From: Crenobacter oryzisoli
Lineage (GTDB): Bacteria > Pseudomonadota > Gammaproteobacteria > Burkholderiales > Chromobacteriaceae
Length of the DNA: 64,000 bases
Reading direction: 5' to 3'
NCBI RefSeq assembly: GCF_030385785.1
Contig: NZ_JAUEDK010000026.1
Coordinates: forward strand, 1-64,000
Shown here: piece by piece, positions 8,637-17,161 of the stretch
How the letters are laid out: each line of letters starts with the position of its first letter
Numbering within the stretch: position 1 is the first letter of the stretch
Notes under the pieces: model-generated
What the model was told of the DNA's origin: nothing
Seen by the model: the letters and a program-made list of their open reading frames with translations, nothing else
The model's database searches: none
Translations under genes and position numbers: made by a program

Positions 8637-9786
8637 GGAGCTTGTGGCACTGCGCGCCCGCATTGCCGAGATCAGTCCGACCGAAGCGCAGCGGCTGCAG
8701 CAGCAGGGCGCAGTGCTAATCGACGTGCGCGAGGCGGACGAGATTGCCCAAGGCAGCCCGCCTGGTGCGCTGCGGCTGGGGCGTGGCTTTCTGGAGCTGC
8801 GCGTCGAGGATGCGATTCCCGATTTCGACCAGCCGGTGGTGCTGATGTGCAATGGCGGCACGCGTTCGCTGTTCGCCGCTGATAGCTTGGCGCGGATGGG
8901 GTACAGCACGCTGTTCTCGATGATGGGCGGCTTTTCGCGCTGGAAGGCCGAGGGCCTGCCGTTTGAGCAACCGTCGCAGCTGGACGGCCTGGCGCGGCAG
9001 CGCTATGCACGCCACCTGACCATACCCGAGGTGGGCGAGGAAGGGCAGGCGAAACTGATGGCGTCCAAGGTGCTGCTGATCGGCGCCGGCGGGCTGGGTA
9101 GTCCGGCGGCGTTCTATCTCGCTGCGGCCGGCGTCGGCACGCTCGGTTTCGTCGACGACGATGTGGTCGACCGCAGCAATCTGCAGCGGCAGATCCTGCA
9201 CAGCGAGGCCAAACTCGGCATGCCCAAGGTACGTTCGGCCCGGCAGACCATCGAGGCACTCAACCCGGCGGTGAAGGTCGACACCTACGAGACCCGACTG
9301 TCCAGCGCCAACGTGGAGGAGATCTTCGCCGGCTATGACGTGGTGGTGGACGGCTCGGACAACTTCCCGACCCGCTATCTCGTCAACGATGCCTGCGTGA
9401 AGCTGGGCATCCCGAATGTGCATGGCTCGGTGTACCGCTTCGAGGGGCAGGCGAGCGTGTTCTGGCCCGGCTACGCCAAGCGGCGCGGGCCATGCTACCG
9501 CTGCCTGTACCCTGAGCCGCCGCCGGCCGAATTCGCACCGTCCTGCATGGAGGCGGGCGTGCTCGGCGTACTGCCGGGGGTGATCGGTCTGCTAGAGGCG
9601 GTGGAGACGCTCAAGCTGCTGCTGGGCGTGGGCGATCCGCTGGTCGGACGCCTGCTGTGTTATGACGCGCTGAAGGCCGAGTTTCGCGAACTGGAGCTGC
9701 AGCCAAACTCCGACTGCCCGTATTGCGCGCCGGGGCGAGCCTTCCCTGGTTACATCGATTATGAGCAATTCTGCCATGCAGGGTGA
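8620..9786 (+). CDS. ThiF/MoeB-type adenylyltransferase with N-terminal rhodanese domain
   Basis: Expected to adenylate the trimmed carrier and hand over sulfur to make the thiocarboxylate. 388 residues. Residues 20-115 are a rhodanese domain with persulfide Cys77 in the active loop CNGGTRS (77-83). Residues 125-385 are the E1-like domain with GAGGLG (155-160), DDDVVDRSNLQRQ, a catalytic-Cys region PSCMEAGVLG, and two CxxC zinc pairs (CYRC, CPYC). In MOCS3 and MoeZ the rhodanese lies at the C-terminus; here it is N-terminal. The two catalytic functions in one chain suggest self-contained sulfur transfer. Overlaps the next gene by 26 bp. Confidence 0.9.
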   Translation: MKAKDRELVALRARIAEISPTEAQRLQQQGAVLIDVREADEIAQGSPPGALRLGRGFLELRVEDAIPDFDQPVVLMCNGGTRSLFAADSLARMGYSTLFSMMGGFSRWKAEGLPFEQPSQLDGLARQRYARHLTIPEVGEEGQAKLMASKVLLIGAGGLGSPAAFYLAAAGVGTLGFVDDDVVDRSNLQRQILHSEAKLGMPKVRSARQTIEALNPAVKVDTYETRLSSANVEEIFAGYDVVVDGSDNFPTRYLVNDACVKLGIPNVHGSVYRFEGQASVFWPGYAKRRGPCYRCLYPEPPPAEFAPSCMEAGVLGVLPGVIGLLEAVETLKLLLGVGDPLVGRLLCYDALKAEFRELELQPNSDCPYCAPGRAFPGYIDYEQFCHAG

Positions 9787-10723
9787 GCCGGCGGAACTGC
9801 CCGATGCCGCACGGGCACTGGTCGGCGCAATCGGCCAGACGCCGCTGGTGGAGATTCCATTCGCCGCCGAGGTAGCGCCGGGCGTGCGGCTGTTTGCCAA
9901 GCTTGAGAGCCTCAATCCGAGCGGCTCGATCAAGGACCGGCCGGTAGCGCGGATGCTGGTTGAAGCTTGGCGGGCTGGTGTGTTCGCCGACGGCAGGCAC
10001 CTGCTCGACTCCTCGTCCGGCAATGCCGGCATCGCCTATGCGATGCTCGGCGCTGCGCTGGGCATCGGCGTCACCATCGTGGTGCCGGGCAATGCCAGCC
10101 GCGAGCGGCTGGAGCGGATGCGTGCCTACGGTGCCGAGCTGGTGGTCACCGACCCGATCGAGGGCTACGACTTCGCGCTGCGCGAGGCGCATACCCTGGC
10201 CGAACGGGAGCCGGAGCGCTACTGGCACTGCGACCAGTACGCTAATGCCGACAACTGGCGATCACACTTCGTGGGTACCGCCGAGGAAATCCTCACCCAA
10301 CTGCACGAGCGTGGCCTGCCGGCGCCGGATACGCTGGTGGCCGGCATCGGCACCGGAGGCACGCTGACTGGTTGCGGCCGGCGTCTGTGCCTTGCCAATC
10401 CCAATATTCACATCGCGGTGGTGATTCCCGAAACCTTTCCTGGCATCGAGGGGCTGAAGCCGTTCGGCGCGCCGGGCGACATCGTGCCGGCGCTGCTCGA
10501 CGCGACGCTGATCAACGAGCGGATCGGTGTCAGCTCGGAGCAGGCGGTGGCGATGTGTCGGCGGCTGGCGACGTTGGGCCTGTTCGTTGGTCCGTCGTCA
10601 GGGGCTTTCGTGCATGCGGCGCTGAGGGTGGCAGCGAGCGGGCATTATCGGTGCATCGTCACGTTTCTGAACGACACGGGGGAGCGGTATGTGTCGACGG
10701 GGATGTGGGGGGCGGATACATAG
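9761..10723 (+). CDS. PLP-dependent cysteine synthase (CysM/CysK family)
   Basis: Predicted to form cysteine from an activated serine (O-phospho- or O-acetylserine) using the carrier thiocarboxylate as sulfur donor, as CysM does with CysO in M. tuberculosis. 320 residues, fold-type II. The PLP lysine is in NPSGSIKDRP, the substrate loop is SSSGNAGIA, and the phosphate-binding loop GIGTGGTLTG. A long acidic N-terminus precedes the domain. It starts 26 bp inside the ThiF-like gene, so the four genes are almost certainly one transcript. Sulfide-using CysM/CysK activity cannot be excluded from sequence. Confidence 0.85.
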   Translation: MSNSAMQGEPAELPDAARALVGAIGQTPLVEIPFAAEVAPGVRLFAKLESLNPSGSIKDRPVARMLVEAWRAGVFADGRHLLDSSSGNAGIAYAMLGAALGIGVTIVVPGNASRERLERMRAYGAELVVTDPIEGYDFALREAHTLAEREPERYWHCDQYANADNWRSHFVGTAEEILTQLHERGLPAPDTLVAGIGTGGTLTGCGRRLCLANPNIHIAVVIPETFPGIEGLKPFGAPGDIVPALLDATLINERIGVSSEQAVAMCRRLATLGLFVGPSSGAFVHAALRVAASGHYRCIVTFLNDTGERYVSTGMWGADT

Positions 10724-10821
10724 GGTGCTGCGCGCCTAACGGTAGGGGAAGCTGCGAAGGCTGTCGTTTTGTCAATCTCGCTCTGTTGGCAATCCACATT
10801 CTTTCCCTTGGGCCAACCTTA

Positions 10822-10962
10822 GAGCCTGTTTACGATCTTGCGAACGAAGGGTCAGCCAAGGCGAAATGACGCGAAAAAACGGAATGTACATGAAGTACAT
10901 GAGCATGTTGAGCGTCATTTCAACGCAGGATCACCCGAGTGCAGCACATCGTAAACAGGCTC
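10822..10962 (-). mobile_element. MITE copy B (IS1031-type ends)
   Basis: 141-bp copy in the opposite orientation to copies A, C and D. Tips GAGCCTGTTTACGATC and GATCGTAAACAGGCTC are near-perfect inverted repeats, and the flanks are TTA on both sides (10819-10821, 10963-10965), a clean TNA duplication. This is the best-preserved copy. Confidence 0.88.
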
Positions 10963-11189
10963 TTAGTGAGGTTTGTTGCAGTGCCGGTCCCGCACAACGG
11001 GGCGGGGTACTTTCTTTTGTCTCGTGTACAGACCAGGGACATGGTTGACACTGCTGCGAACCCTGCTTCGCAGATGAACCCTGCCTCGGGGCACCAGAGA
11101 CAACATGAGCCTATGAACTGAATTCGTCTTGTTGGCCAGCCAGGAAGGCGCCAATCGGTGCGAGCTGTGCTGCCGTTTCGCCATCAACT

Positions 11190-11272
11190 CGTAGGATGGT
11201 GGAGCGGCGGCGCAACTCATCGTCTCGCTTTTATCGATGGGTTGTGGCTCCAGTGCCTTCACCCGTCCTACG
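11190..11272. repeat. 83-bp palindromic REP-like element
   Basis: Outer arms CGTAGGATGGTG and CACCCGTCCTACG, and inner arms CGCAACTCATCG and CGATGGGTTGTG, pair around a short AT-rich loop (TCTCGCTTTTAT). The GTAGGATGG...CCGTCCTAC outline resembles REP-like palindromes common in proteobacterial intergenic regions. Confidence 0.7.
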
Positions 11273-11283
11273 GGGGCAATGCA

Positions 11284-11305
11284 AAAGCGGCCCGAAGGCC
11301 GCTTT
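11284..11305 (-). terminator. Rho-independent terminator
   Basis: AAAGCGGCC and GGCCGCTTT form a 9-bp stem with a 4-base loop. The T-run on the minus strand places it just after the stop codon (11320) of the minus-strand gene fragment. Confidence 0.65.
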
Positions 11306-11319
11306 CCTCACACTGGCAT

Positions 11320-11446
11320 TCACCCCACCATCACCACACTCTTGGCAATCTGCCCATTCTGAATCGCCAGCCCCGTCAGGTCCGCGATGGTGATCTGTTC
11401 CGTGCTCTGCCGCTTCGTGATTCGCTGGAGGCCGGTCTCGATGGGG
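11320..11446 (-). pseudogene. 3'-end fragment of an unidentified gene
   Basis: About 41 codons on the minus strand between an in-frame stop (11447-11449) and a TGA at 11320 read as natural protein ending IQNGQIAKSVVMVG, followed at once by a terminator. There is no start codon or 5' part. The ending recalls phage tail/host-specificity proteins, but the match is too short to name. It fits the other debris in 10.8-11.5 kb. Confidence 0.35.
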
Positions 11447-11501
11447 CTACTTGTCTATATCGATGTCGATGCATCAGTCCAGGCAGGGCAGGGAGGAGAA
11501 C

Positions 11502-12422
11502 TCAGCCAGCCAGTGGCCAGCTGCGGTTGGCCGAAAACTCGGCTGCGACGTCGCGGATCAGTGCCCACACGGTTTCGGCCAACGGCGACAGCGAGCGGTT
11601 CTTGCGCCGCACCAGCATCAGCGAGCGCTCGACGCTGGGGGTAAGCGGGCGTACCACCAGGTCGCTGGCCTCGGGCAGCGGCAGGGCCAGGGTGGGTAGC
11701 ACGCTGATACCGATGCCGGCCTCGACCATGCGGTAGACAGTGGTGGAGTGGCCGAGCTCCTGCACCACTTGTGCCTTCACGCCCCGTTCGGCCAACGCGC
11801 GGTCGATCAGCGGACGGCTGCCCGAGGCGTAGTCGAGCAGCACCAAGGGCTCGCTGGCAAGGTCGGTCCAGGCTACGCTGTCGGCGGCGGCGAAGCGGTG
11901 GTCGGCGCGGCAGACGAGACAAAACGGCTCCTGCAGGATGGTCTCGCAGACCAGGTCGTCGGCGCCGAGTGGGTCGATGATCACGCCGAAGTCCACCTCG
12001 CCGTTGCGCACGCTGGCCAGCACCAGCTGCTGCACCTGGTCGCGCAGCATCAGCGACAGCTTGGGATAGCGCTCGGCGGTGCGGGCGATGCAGGCGGGCA
12101 TCAGGTTGGCCGAGATGGTCGGGCTGGCCGCCACGCGCACCCGGCCCTGACGCGTTTCGCCGAGCTGGCGGGTTTCGGTGAGGCAGGCTTCCAGCTCGTC
12201 GAGCAGCCGCTCCAGCGAGCCGGCCAGGCCGTGCCCGGCCTCGGTCAGCGCCACCTCGCGGGTGGTGCGGTCGAACAGCTTCAAGCCCAGCTCGCTCTCC
12301 AGCTCGCGCAGCGCGTGGCTGACCGCCGGTTGCGACAGGCCGATCGCGTCGCCGGCACGGCTGAAACTGTGGTGCTTGGCCACGGCGAGAAAGGTGCGGA
12401 GTTGGCGTAGCGAGATATTCAT
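11502..12422 (-). CDS. LysR family transcriptional regulator
   Basis: 306 residues from the ATG at 12422 (MNISLRQLRTFLAVAKHHSF). The N-terminal helix-turn-helix reads RAGDAIGLSQPAVSHALREL, followed by a periplasmic-binding-like effector domain (residues about 90-300). A longer upstream frame has no LTTR character. It is divergent from the SBF-like transporter gene with a 119-bp AT-rich gap, which should contain the shared operator, so the transporter is its likely target. The ligand is unknown. Confidence 0.88.
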   Translation of the reverse strand: MNISLRQLRTFLAVAKHHSFSRAGDAIGLSQPAVSHALRELESELGLKLFDRTTREVALTEAGHGLAGSLERLLDELEACLTETRQLGETRQGRVRVAASPTISANLMPACIARTAERYPKLSLMLRDQVQQLVLASVRNGEVDFGVIIDPLGADDLVCETILQEPFCLVCRADHRFAAADSVAWTDLASEPLVLLDYASGSRPLIDRALAERGVKAQVVQELGHSTTVYRMVEAGIGISVLPTLALPLPEASDLVVRPLTPSVERSLMLVRRKNRSLSPLAETVWALIRDVAAEFSANRSWPLAG

Positions 12423-12541
12423 GCAGTTATTGAATGAATTGATCAGATAAATCCATTTGAATTCTATATCGGCTCGCCGCGAAAATAACGACCATGAATA
12501 GAGGGCCGCAGGCTCTCGCAACGACGATTCAGGAGCACCCC

Positions 12542-13537
12542 GTGGCACGACCTCGTTTCCTTCCCGACAACTTCACGCTGGCGCTGATCACCACCGTGCT
12601 GCTGGCCACCTTCCTGCCCTGTGAGGGCCAGACCGCCGTGGTATTCGGCAAGGTGACCTATGCGGCGATCGCGCTGCTGTTCTTCCTGCACGGCGCCAAG
12701 CTGTCGCGCGAGGCGGTGATCGCCGGCGCGACGCACTGGCGGCTGCACCTGTTGGTGTTCGTCAGCACCTTTGTGTTGTTCCCTGTGCTGGGCTTCGCGT
12801 TGAAACCCATCCTGTCGCCGCTGGTGACGCCAGACCTGTATCTGGGCGTGCTGTTCCTGTGCACGCTGCCGTCGACGGTGCAGTCGTCGATCGCGTTCAC
12901 CTCGATGGCGCGCGGCAATGTTCCGGCAGCGGTGTGCAGCGCCTCGGCGTCCAGCCTGATCGGCATTTTCCTGACCCCGCTGTTGGTCAGCGTACTGGTG
13001 GTGTCGCACGGTGGTGGCACCACTTCGTGGCACTCGATCATCGACATCATGGTGCAGCTATTGCTGCCGTTCCTGGCCGGCCAGGTGGCGCGTCGCTGGA
13101 TCGGTGGCTGGGTGGAGCGCAACAAGGCACTACTGCGCGTCGTTGACCAGGGCTCGATCCTTTTGGTGGTGTACACCGCGTTCAGCGAGGCGGTGATCCA
13201 GGGACTGTGGCACAAGACCCCACTAGCGGCACTGGCGGGCCTGTTGGTGGTCAACGGTGTGTTGCTGGCGCTGGCGCTGTTTGCCACCCGCACGGCGGCG
13301 CGCAAGCTCGGCTTCGATAAGGAAGACGAGATCACCATCGTGTTCTGCGGCTCGAAGAAGAGCCTGGCGAGCGGCGTGCCGATGGCCAATGTGCTATTCG
13401 CCGGCCATGCGGTCGGGGCGATCGTGTTGCCGCTGATGCTGTTCCACCAGGTGCAGCTGATGGTGTGCGCGGTGCTGGCGCAGCGCTACCGCCGTCGGCA
13501 CGAGGAAGCGGCGGCGGTGGAGCAGACCGCTAGTTAG
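12542..13537 (+). CDS. Bile acid:sodium symporter family protein (SBF-like, YfeH type)
   Basis: Integral membrane transporter, 331 residues with about ten helices. The GTG at 12542 is chosen because AGGAG lies just upstream; the ATG at 12494 would add a non-hydrophobic leader. The SBF-like pattern includes LCTLPSTVQSSIAFTSMARGN and FCGSKKSLASGVPMA. The second motif, with tandem Lys and Ser, is the conserved crossing region. The substrate is unknown; annotated relatives are only called putative Na+-dependent transporters. Regulated in all likelihood by the divergent LysR. A strong terminator follows. Confidence 0.85.
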   Translation: MARPRFLPDNFTLALITTVLLATFLPCEGQTAVVFGKVTYAAIALLFFLHGAKLSREAVIAGATHWRLHLLVFVSTFVLFPVLGFALKPILSPLVTPDLYLGVLFLCTLPSTVQSSIAFTSMARGNVPAAVCSASASSLIGIFLTPLLVSVLVVSHGGGTTSWHSIIDIMVQLLLPFLAGQVARRWIGGWVERNKALLRVVDQGSILLVVYTAFSEAVIQGLWHKTPLAALAGLLVVNGVLLALALFATRTAARKLGFDKEDEITIVFCGSKKSLASGVPMANVLFAGHAVGAIVLPLMLFHQVQLMVCAVLAQRYRRRHEEAAAVEQTAS

Positions 13538-13547
13538 TCGATTTGAA

Positions 13548-13580
13548 ACAACAAGGCCCGCCGATTAGGCGGGCCTTGTT
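13548..13580 (+). terminator. Rho-independent terminator
   Basis: CAAGGCCCGCC and GGCGGGCCTTG pair around a short loop just after the SBF-like gene, with A- and T-rich flanks that would let it act in both directions. Confidence 0.85.
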
Positions 13581-13604
13581 GCTTGATTCTCTAGAAGGGG
13601 ACTT

Positions 13605-14300
13605 TCAGTGCGGACTCGTCAGCGTCTGCGCCCAGTCGAGGAAGTCGGCGGCCATGGCCGGGCTCAGCGCATGATCGACGGGGTAGAGCCGGGTGGCGTG
13701 GGGCACGCCCAGGTCGGTGAGCCACTGGTCCGCTTTGTGCGCCCATGCGACCGGCAACTTGCTGTCGTATTGCCCGTGGGCGATGAAGGCGCTCAGCGTC
13801 GCGAGCTGCTCGCGCGGGGCCAGGCGGGGCCCTAGTTCGGGCAGGATGCGGCCGGACAGCACGCCAAATCCGGCGACCCGTTCCGGTGCGCTCAGCCCCA
13901 CGCTGGCGCTGAGGATGCCGCCCTGGCTGAAGCCGGCGATGACCGTGCGCTGAGGCGCAATGTCGTAGGCGGATTGCAACTGTTCGATGAAACGAATCAA
14001 GGTCTGGCGGCTCTGTTCCGCCTCCTCGACCACAATGCTGGGCCCGTTGGGGGTGAATGCTACCCGGAACCAGCCGAACTGCCCCGGTGCGAAGGTCAGC
14101 GGGCCACGCGGCAGCACGACCAGCACTTCGGGATCGATCGCCATGGCCAGCTCGGCGAGGTTTGTTTCGTTGCCGCCGACGCCATGCAGCAGCAGGAGGC
14201 AGGCCTTCGGGGCGGCGGGCACGGGCTGGCGCAGCCGAAAGTCCAGCGCAAAGGCCGGGTCCTGCTGCAGGGGGCTGATCGGGTCTAGTGTGTGAGACAT
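13605..14300 (-). CDS. Alpha/beta hydrolase (carboxylesterase/phospholipase family)
   Basis: Cytosolic esterase of 231 residues. The catalytic triad is visible as S125 (GFSQGG), D179 (HGQYDSKLP) and H210 (PVDHALSP); the oxyanion region is LLHGVGGNE. The family includes acyl-protein thioesterase-like and broad carboxylesterases, so the substrate is open. Divergent from a LysR gene, which may control it. Confidence 0.88.
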   Translation of the reverse strand: MSHTLDPISPLQQDPAFALDFRLRQPVPAAPKACLLLLHGVGGNETNLAELAMAIDPEVLVVLPRGPLTFAPGQFGWFRVAFTPNGPSIVVEEAEQSRQTLIRFIEQLQSAYDIAPQRTVIAGFSQGGILSASVGLSAPERVAGFGVLSGRILPELGPRLAPREQLATLSAFIAHGQYDSKLPVAWAHKADQWLTDLGVPHATRLYPVDHALSPAMAADFLDWAQTLTSPH

Positions 14301-14423
14301 GGAGGGCTCCGGAAGGGGAACTCGGCCAAAGCCAGGTTGGATGGATATTGGACGAATCGTAGGCGTTGTCTCGATTGAGATAAACGGCTTATTCTGAGAT
14401 CAACTGTTCCACTTATAGAGACA

Positions 14424-15323
14424 ATGGACCGATTCCTCGAAATGCGTGCCTTCAACGCGGTGGTCGATAGCGGCAGCTTCATCAGGGCGGCCGAGGCACT
14501 CGACCTGTCCAAGGCGGCCGTGTCGCGTTACATCGCAGAGCTGGAGGGGCGTTTGGGCGTGCGCCTGCTGCACCGAACCACCAGACGGCTATCACTGACC
14601 GAGGAAGGTCAGGTGTTCTACGCGCGCAGCAAGGAGCTGTTGGCCGGGCTCGACGAGGCCGAGGCGGAAATCACTTCACGCAGCGTGGCGGTCAGCGGTC
14701 TCGTGCGGATCAACGCGCCGGTGACCTTCGGGATCCGCCACCTGGCCCCGCTTTGGGGTGAGTTTCGTGCCCTTTATCCCGAAGTGATGCTCGACGTGAC
14801 GCTGGCCGACCGGGTGATCGACCTGGTCGAGGAGGGCTACGATCTGGCGATCCGTATCGCCGCGTTGCCAAGTTCGACGCTGATCAGCAAGCGCCTGGCG
14901 ACTACGCGCATGGTGCTGTGTGCCTCGTCGCAATATCTGGAGGCTCACGGCGTACCGACACAGCCGGCCGAGCTGGCCGACCATGGAGTGATTTCGTACA
15001 GCTACTGGTCCACCAAGGACGAGTGGCACTTCGACGGACCGGCGGGGCCGGTCAGCGTGAAGACCAACCCGTGCATGCACACCAATAGCGGCGACACCTG
15101 CCGCGCGGCGGCATTGGCGCACCAAGGAGTGATCCTGCAGCCGGGCTTCTTGGTCGGCGACGATCTAGCCAGCGGGGCGCTGGTGGAGCTGATGCCCGAG
15201 TTTCGTTCGATCGGGCTGGGAATCTATGCGGTGTACCCGACCCGCAAGCATGTCTCCCCCAAGGTCAGGGTGCTGATCGAATTCCTGTCGGAGCATTTCG
15301 CGAGGGCGGCGCCACGCTGGTGA
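14424..15323 (+). CDS. LysR family transcriptional regulator (CrgA/AaeR-like)
   Basis: 299 residues. HTH at residues 17-40 (SFIRAAEALDLSKAAVSRYI) and an effector domain with the CrgA-subgroup outline (VSGLVRINAPVTFG, EEGYDLAIRIA). It is divergent from the esterase with a 123-bp gap carrying symmetric GAGACAA/TTGTCTC-like motifs (around 14368 and 14419), candidate operator halves. Target and ligand unknown. Confidence 0.88.
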   Translation: MDRFLEMRAFNAVVDSGSFIRAAEALDLSKAAVSRYIAELEGRLGVRLLHRTTRRLSLTEEGQVFYARSKELLAGLDEAEAEITSRSVAVSGLVRINAPVTFGIRHLAPLWGEFRALYPEVMLDVTLADRVIDLVEEGYDLAIRIAALPSSTLISKRLATTRMVLCASSQYLEAHGVPTQPAELADHGVISYSYWSTKDEWHFDGPAGPVSVKTNPCMHTNSGDTCRAAALAHQGVILQPGFLVGDDLASGALVELMPEFRSIGLGIYAVYPTRKHVSPKVRVLIEFLSEHFARAAPRW

Positions 15324-15412
15324 GTGCCGCCGCCGGCCTTGCCCCGTCTATTCGTCTACCAGTGAAACCTTTGGCCAGCGTCGTGGTAGGGCGGGGAGAC
15401 AGACTGCAGTGG

Positions 15413-16249
15413 TCAGGAGGCGGCCTTATTCAGCGCCGTGCACGGGTTCGGGTGCTCGGTGGCCGGGACGGTGACCACGCGGTCGAAGGCCTTCGGTGCC
15501 GGTTTGGAATCGACGAAACCGACGCTTAGTGCACCGTTGGCGTATTTGCCGAGCCAGCGGGGCACGCCGATGTCGCGGCGCACGTGGCCGTTGCCGGCGA
15601 TCAGCAGCACGCTATGCGCGCGGTTGTCGAACATCACCTTGGCCATGAACACGTCGCGTGCGATCTGCGCGTTCACCATGCCTTGCAGCGTTTCTTTGGG
15701 CAGCTTGCCGCAGTGGCCTGCGTCGAGCTCGTGGGCCTGGGCTGTCAGGATGTCGGCCGGCACCGGCTTGTTCAACCCATAGCCGTCGAGGGTGGCCTGG
15801 TCGAATATCGCGCTGAAGCCATCGCGCATGACCTTGGCGGCCTCGTCGCGCGACACGTTGGCGGCGATGATGGGCAGCTTGTAACGTTGCGCCAATTCGA
15901 TCAGTGGCTTGTAGTACTCCCAGTTCCAGCCACTGTTGGCCGGCGCGGCCGCCTCAATTACGCAGTCGGTGTTGGTGCAGCGCTTGAGTGCCTCGTCCAG
16001 CTTGGCCTGGTTACCACGGTCGAACTGCTCCATCGCGATGACCGGGCGCCAGCCGTTGAACACCGCTTCCTTGATCAGCGCGTAGCGCTGCTTGTGACCT
16101 TCGGCGTTATCGTGCATCTCGCCGAGTAGCACTAGTGGCTGGCGGCTGAACTGCTGGTCGAGCGTCGGTGGTACCGGTTTGCTGGCACAGGCGGACAGGG
16201 CGAGGGTGGCGAGTAGGACGGTAAGGGAACGGGTCATCGTTGGCTTCAT
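15413..16249 (-). CDS. ChaN family lipoprotein (heme/iron-linked)
   Basis: Start chosen at 16249 (MKPTMTRSLTVLLATLALSAC), which gives a lipoprotein signal with lipobox LSAC; a 16-residue upstream extension lacks signal character. 278 residues. The ChaN/EreA-type domain shows LLGEMHDN near the mature N-terminus, and the family binds heme in Campylobacter ChaN. Its place 1.7 kb from an iron uptake block suggests, but does not prove, a role in heme or iron use. Confidence 0.8.
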   Translation of the reverse strand: MKPTMTRSLTVLLATLALSACASKPVPPTLDQQFSRQPLVLLGEMHDNAEGHKQRYALIKEAVFNGWRPVIAMEQFDRGNQAKLDEALKRCTNTDCVIEAAAPANSGWNWEYYKPLIELAQRYKLPIIAANVSRDEAAKVMRDGFSAIFDQATLDGYGLNKPVPADILTAQAHELDAGHCGKLPKETLQGMVNAQIARDVFMAKVMFDNRAHSVLLIAGNGHVRRDIGVPRWLGKYANGALSVGFVDSKPAPKAFDRVVTVPATEHPNPCTALNKAAS

Positions 16250-16323
16250 TGTGTTGATCTTATCGCGAGGCGACGAAGCGAGCGGCTTCGCGGCCATGTC
16301 GATTGTAGCGGTTCTGATCGAGG

Positions 16324-16857
16324 TCAGGCGGCCATCCAGCCTTCCAGCCAGCGCAGGCCGAAGGCACCCGGCGCTAGGATGCCGGTGGCCCAGGCGATGC
16401 CCGAGGCGACGTTTACCAGCTGGAAGGTGAATGCAGGCATTTCACAGATGCCGGCCACCAGCGGTACCGATGCGCGCAACGGGCCGAAGAATCGCCCGGC
16501 GAACACCCCGGCGGCGCCCCAGCGCTCGAAGAGGCGGTGGCCGCGCGGCAGCAGGTCGGGGTGCTTCGACAGCGGCCACATATGCGCGACACGGTGTTCC
16601 AGTTTCAACCCTATCCAATAGGACAGCCAGTCACCAAGGATGGCGCCGACCGCGGCGGCGGACCAGATCGGCCAGAATGCGATGCCGCTTTTTCCGATCA
16701 ACACGCCCACGCCGAGCAGGATGGCGGTGGCGGGCAGCAGTAGCGACAGGAACGCGAGCGACTCGCCAAAGGCCAGCACCAGCACAATAGGGGCGGCCCA
16801 AGCTTCGTGCTCGCGGACGAAGTCCAGTGTTTGGGTAGTCAGTTCGTGCAGCGTCAC
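16324..16857 (-). CDS. DedA family membrane protein
   Basis: 177 residues with four to five hydrophobic helices. DedA features include GESLAFLSLLLPATAILL, GDWLSYWIG and FAGRFFGPLRASVPLVAG, which carries the conserved Gly-Arg-Phe/Pro motif. The family is implicated in undecaprenyl-phosphate and phospholipid flipping and in membrane homeostasis. No operon partner. Confidence 0.88.
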   Translation of the reverse strand: MTLHELTTQTLDFVREHEAWAAPIVLVLAFGESLAFLSLLLPATAILLGVGVLIGKSGIAFWPIWSAAAVGAILGDWLSYWIGLKLEHRVAHMWPLSKHPDLLPRGHRLFERWGAAGVFAGRFFGPLRASVPLVAGICEMPAFTFQLVNVASGIAWATGILAPGAFGLRWLEGWMAA

Positions 16858-17020
16858 GGCGATCCTTTGCGGGCATCAGAACCTGTCATGAGCCTGGTGC
16901 GGGGCCGCCAAGCGAACCCGGGTGAGCAAGACCGCTCGCCGTCAACGTAGCTGGGATCGGGCCATGACAGGTACTAGTGTCGCGGCAGCATTTCAGCAAG
17001 GCAAGGCCGGTGCGGCCTCA

Positions 17021-17161
17021 GAGCCTGTTTACGATCTGCTGTACTCGGGTGATCCTGCGTTGAAATGTCGTTCAACATGCTCATGTACTCCTTGTACATT
17101 CCGCATTTTCACGCAATTTCGCCTTGGCTGACCCTTCGTTCGCGAGATCGTAAATAGGTTC
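17021..17161 (+). mobile_element. MITE copy C (IS1031-type ends)
   Basis: 141 bp, same orientation as copy A. Begins GAGCCTGTTTACGATC and ends GATCGTAAATAGGTTC. Flanked by TCA on both sides (17018-17020 and 17162-17164). The right TCA is the reverse complement of the TGA stop of the FhuD-like gene, so again insertion kept the stop codon. Confidence 0.87.
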
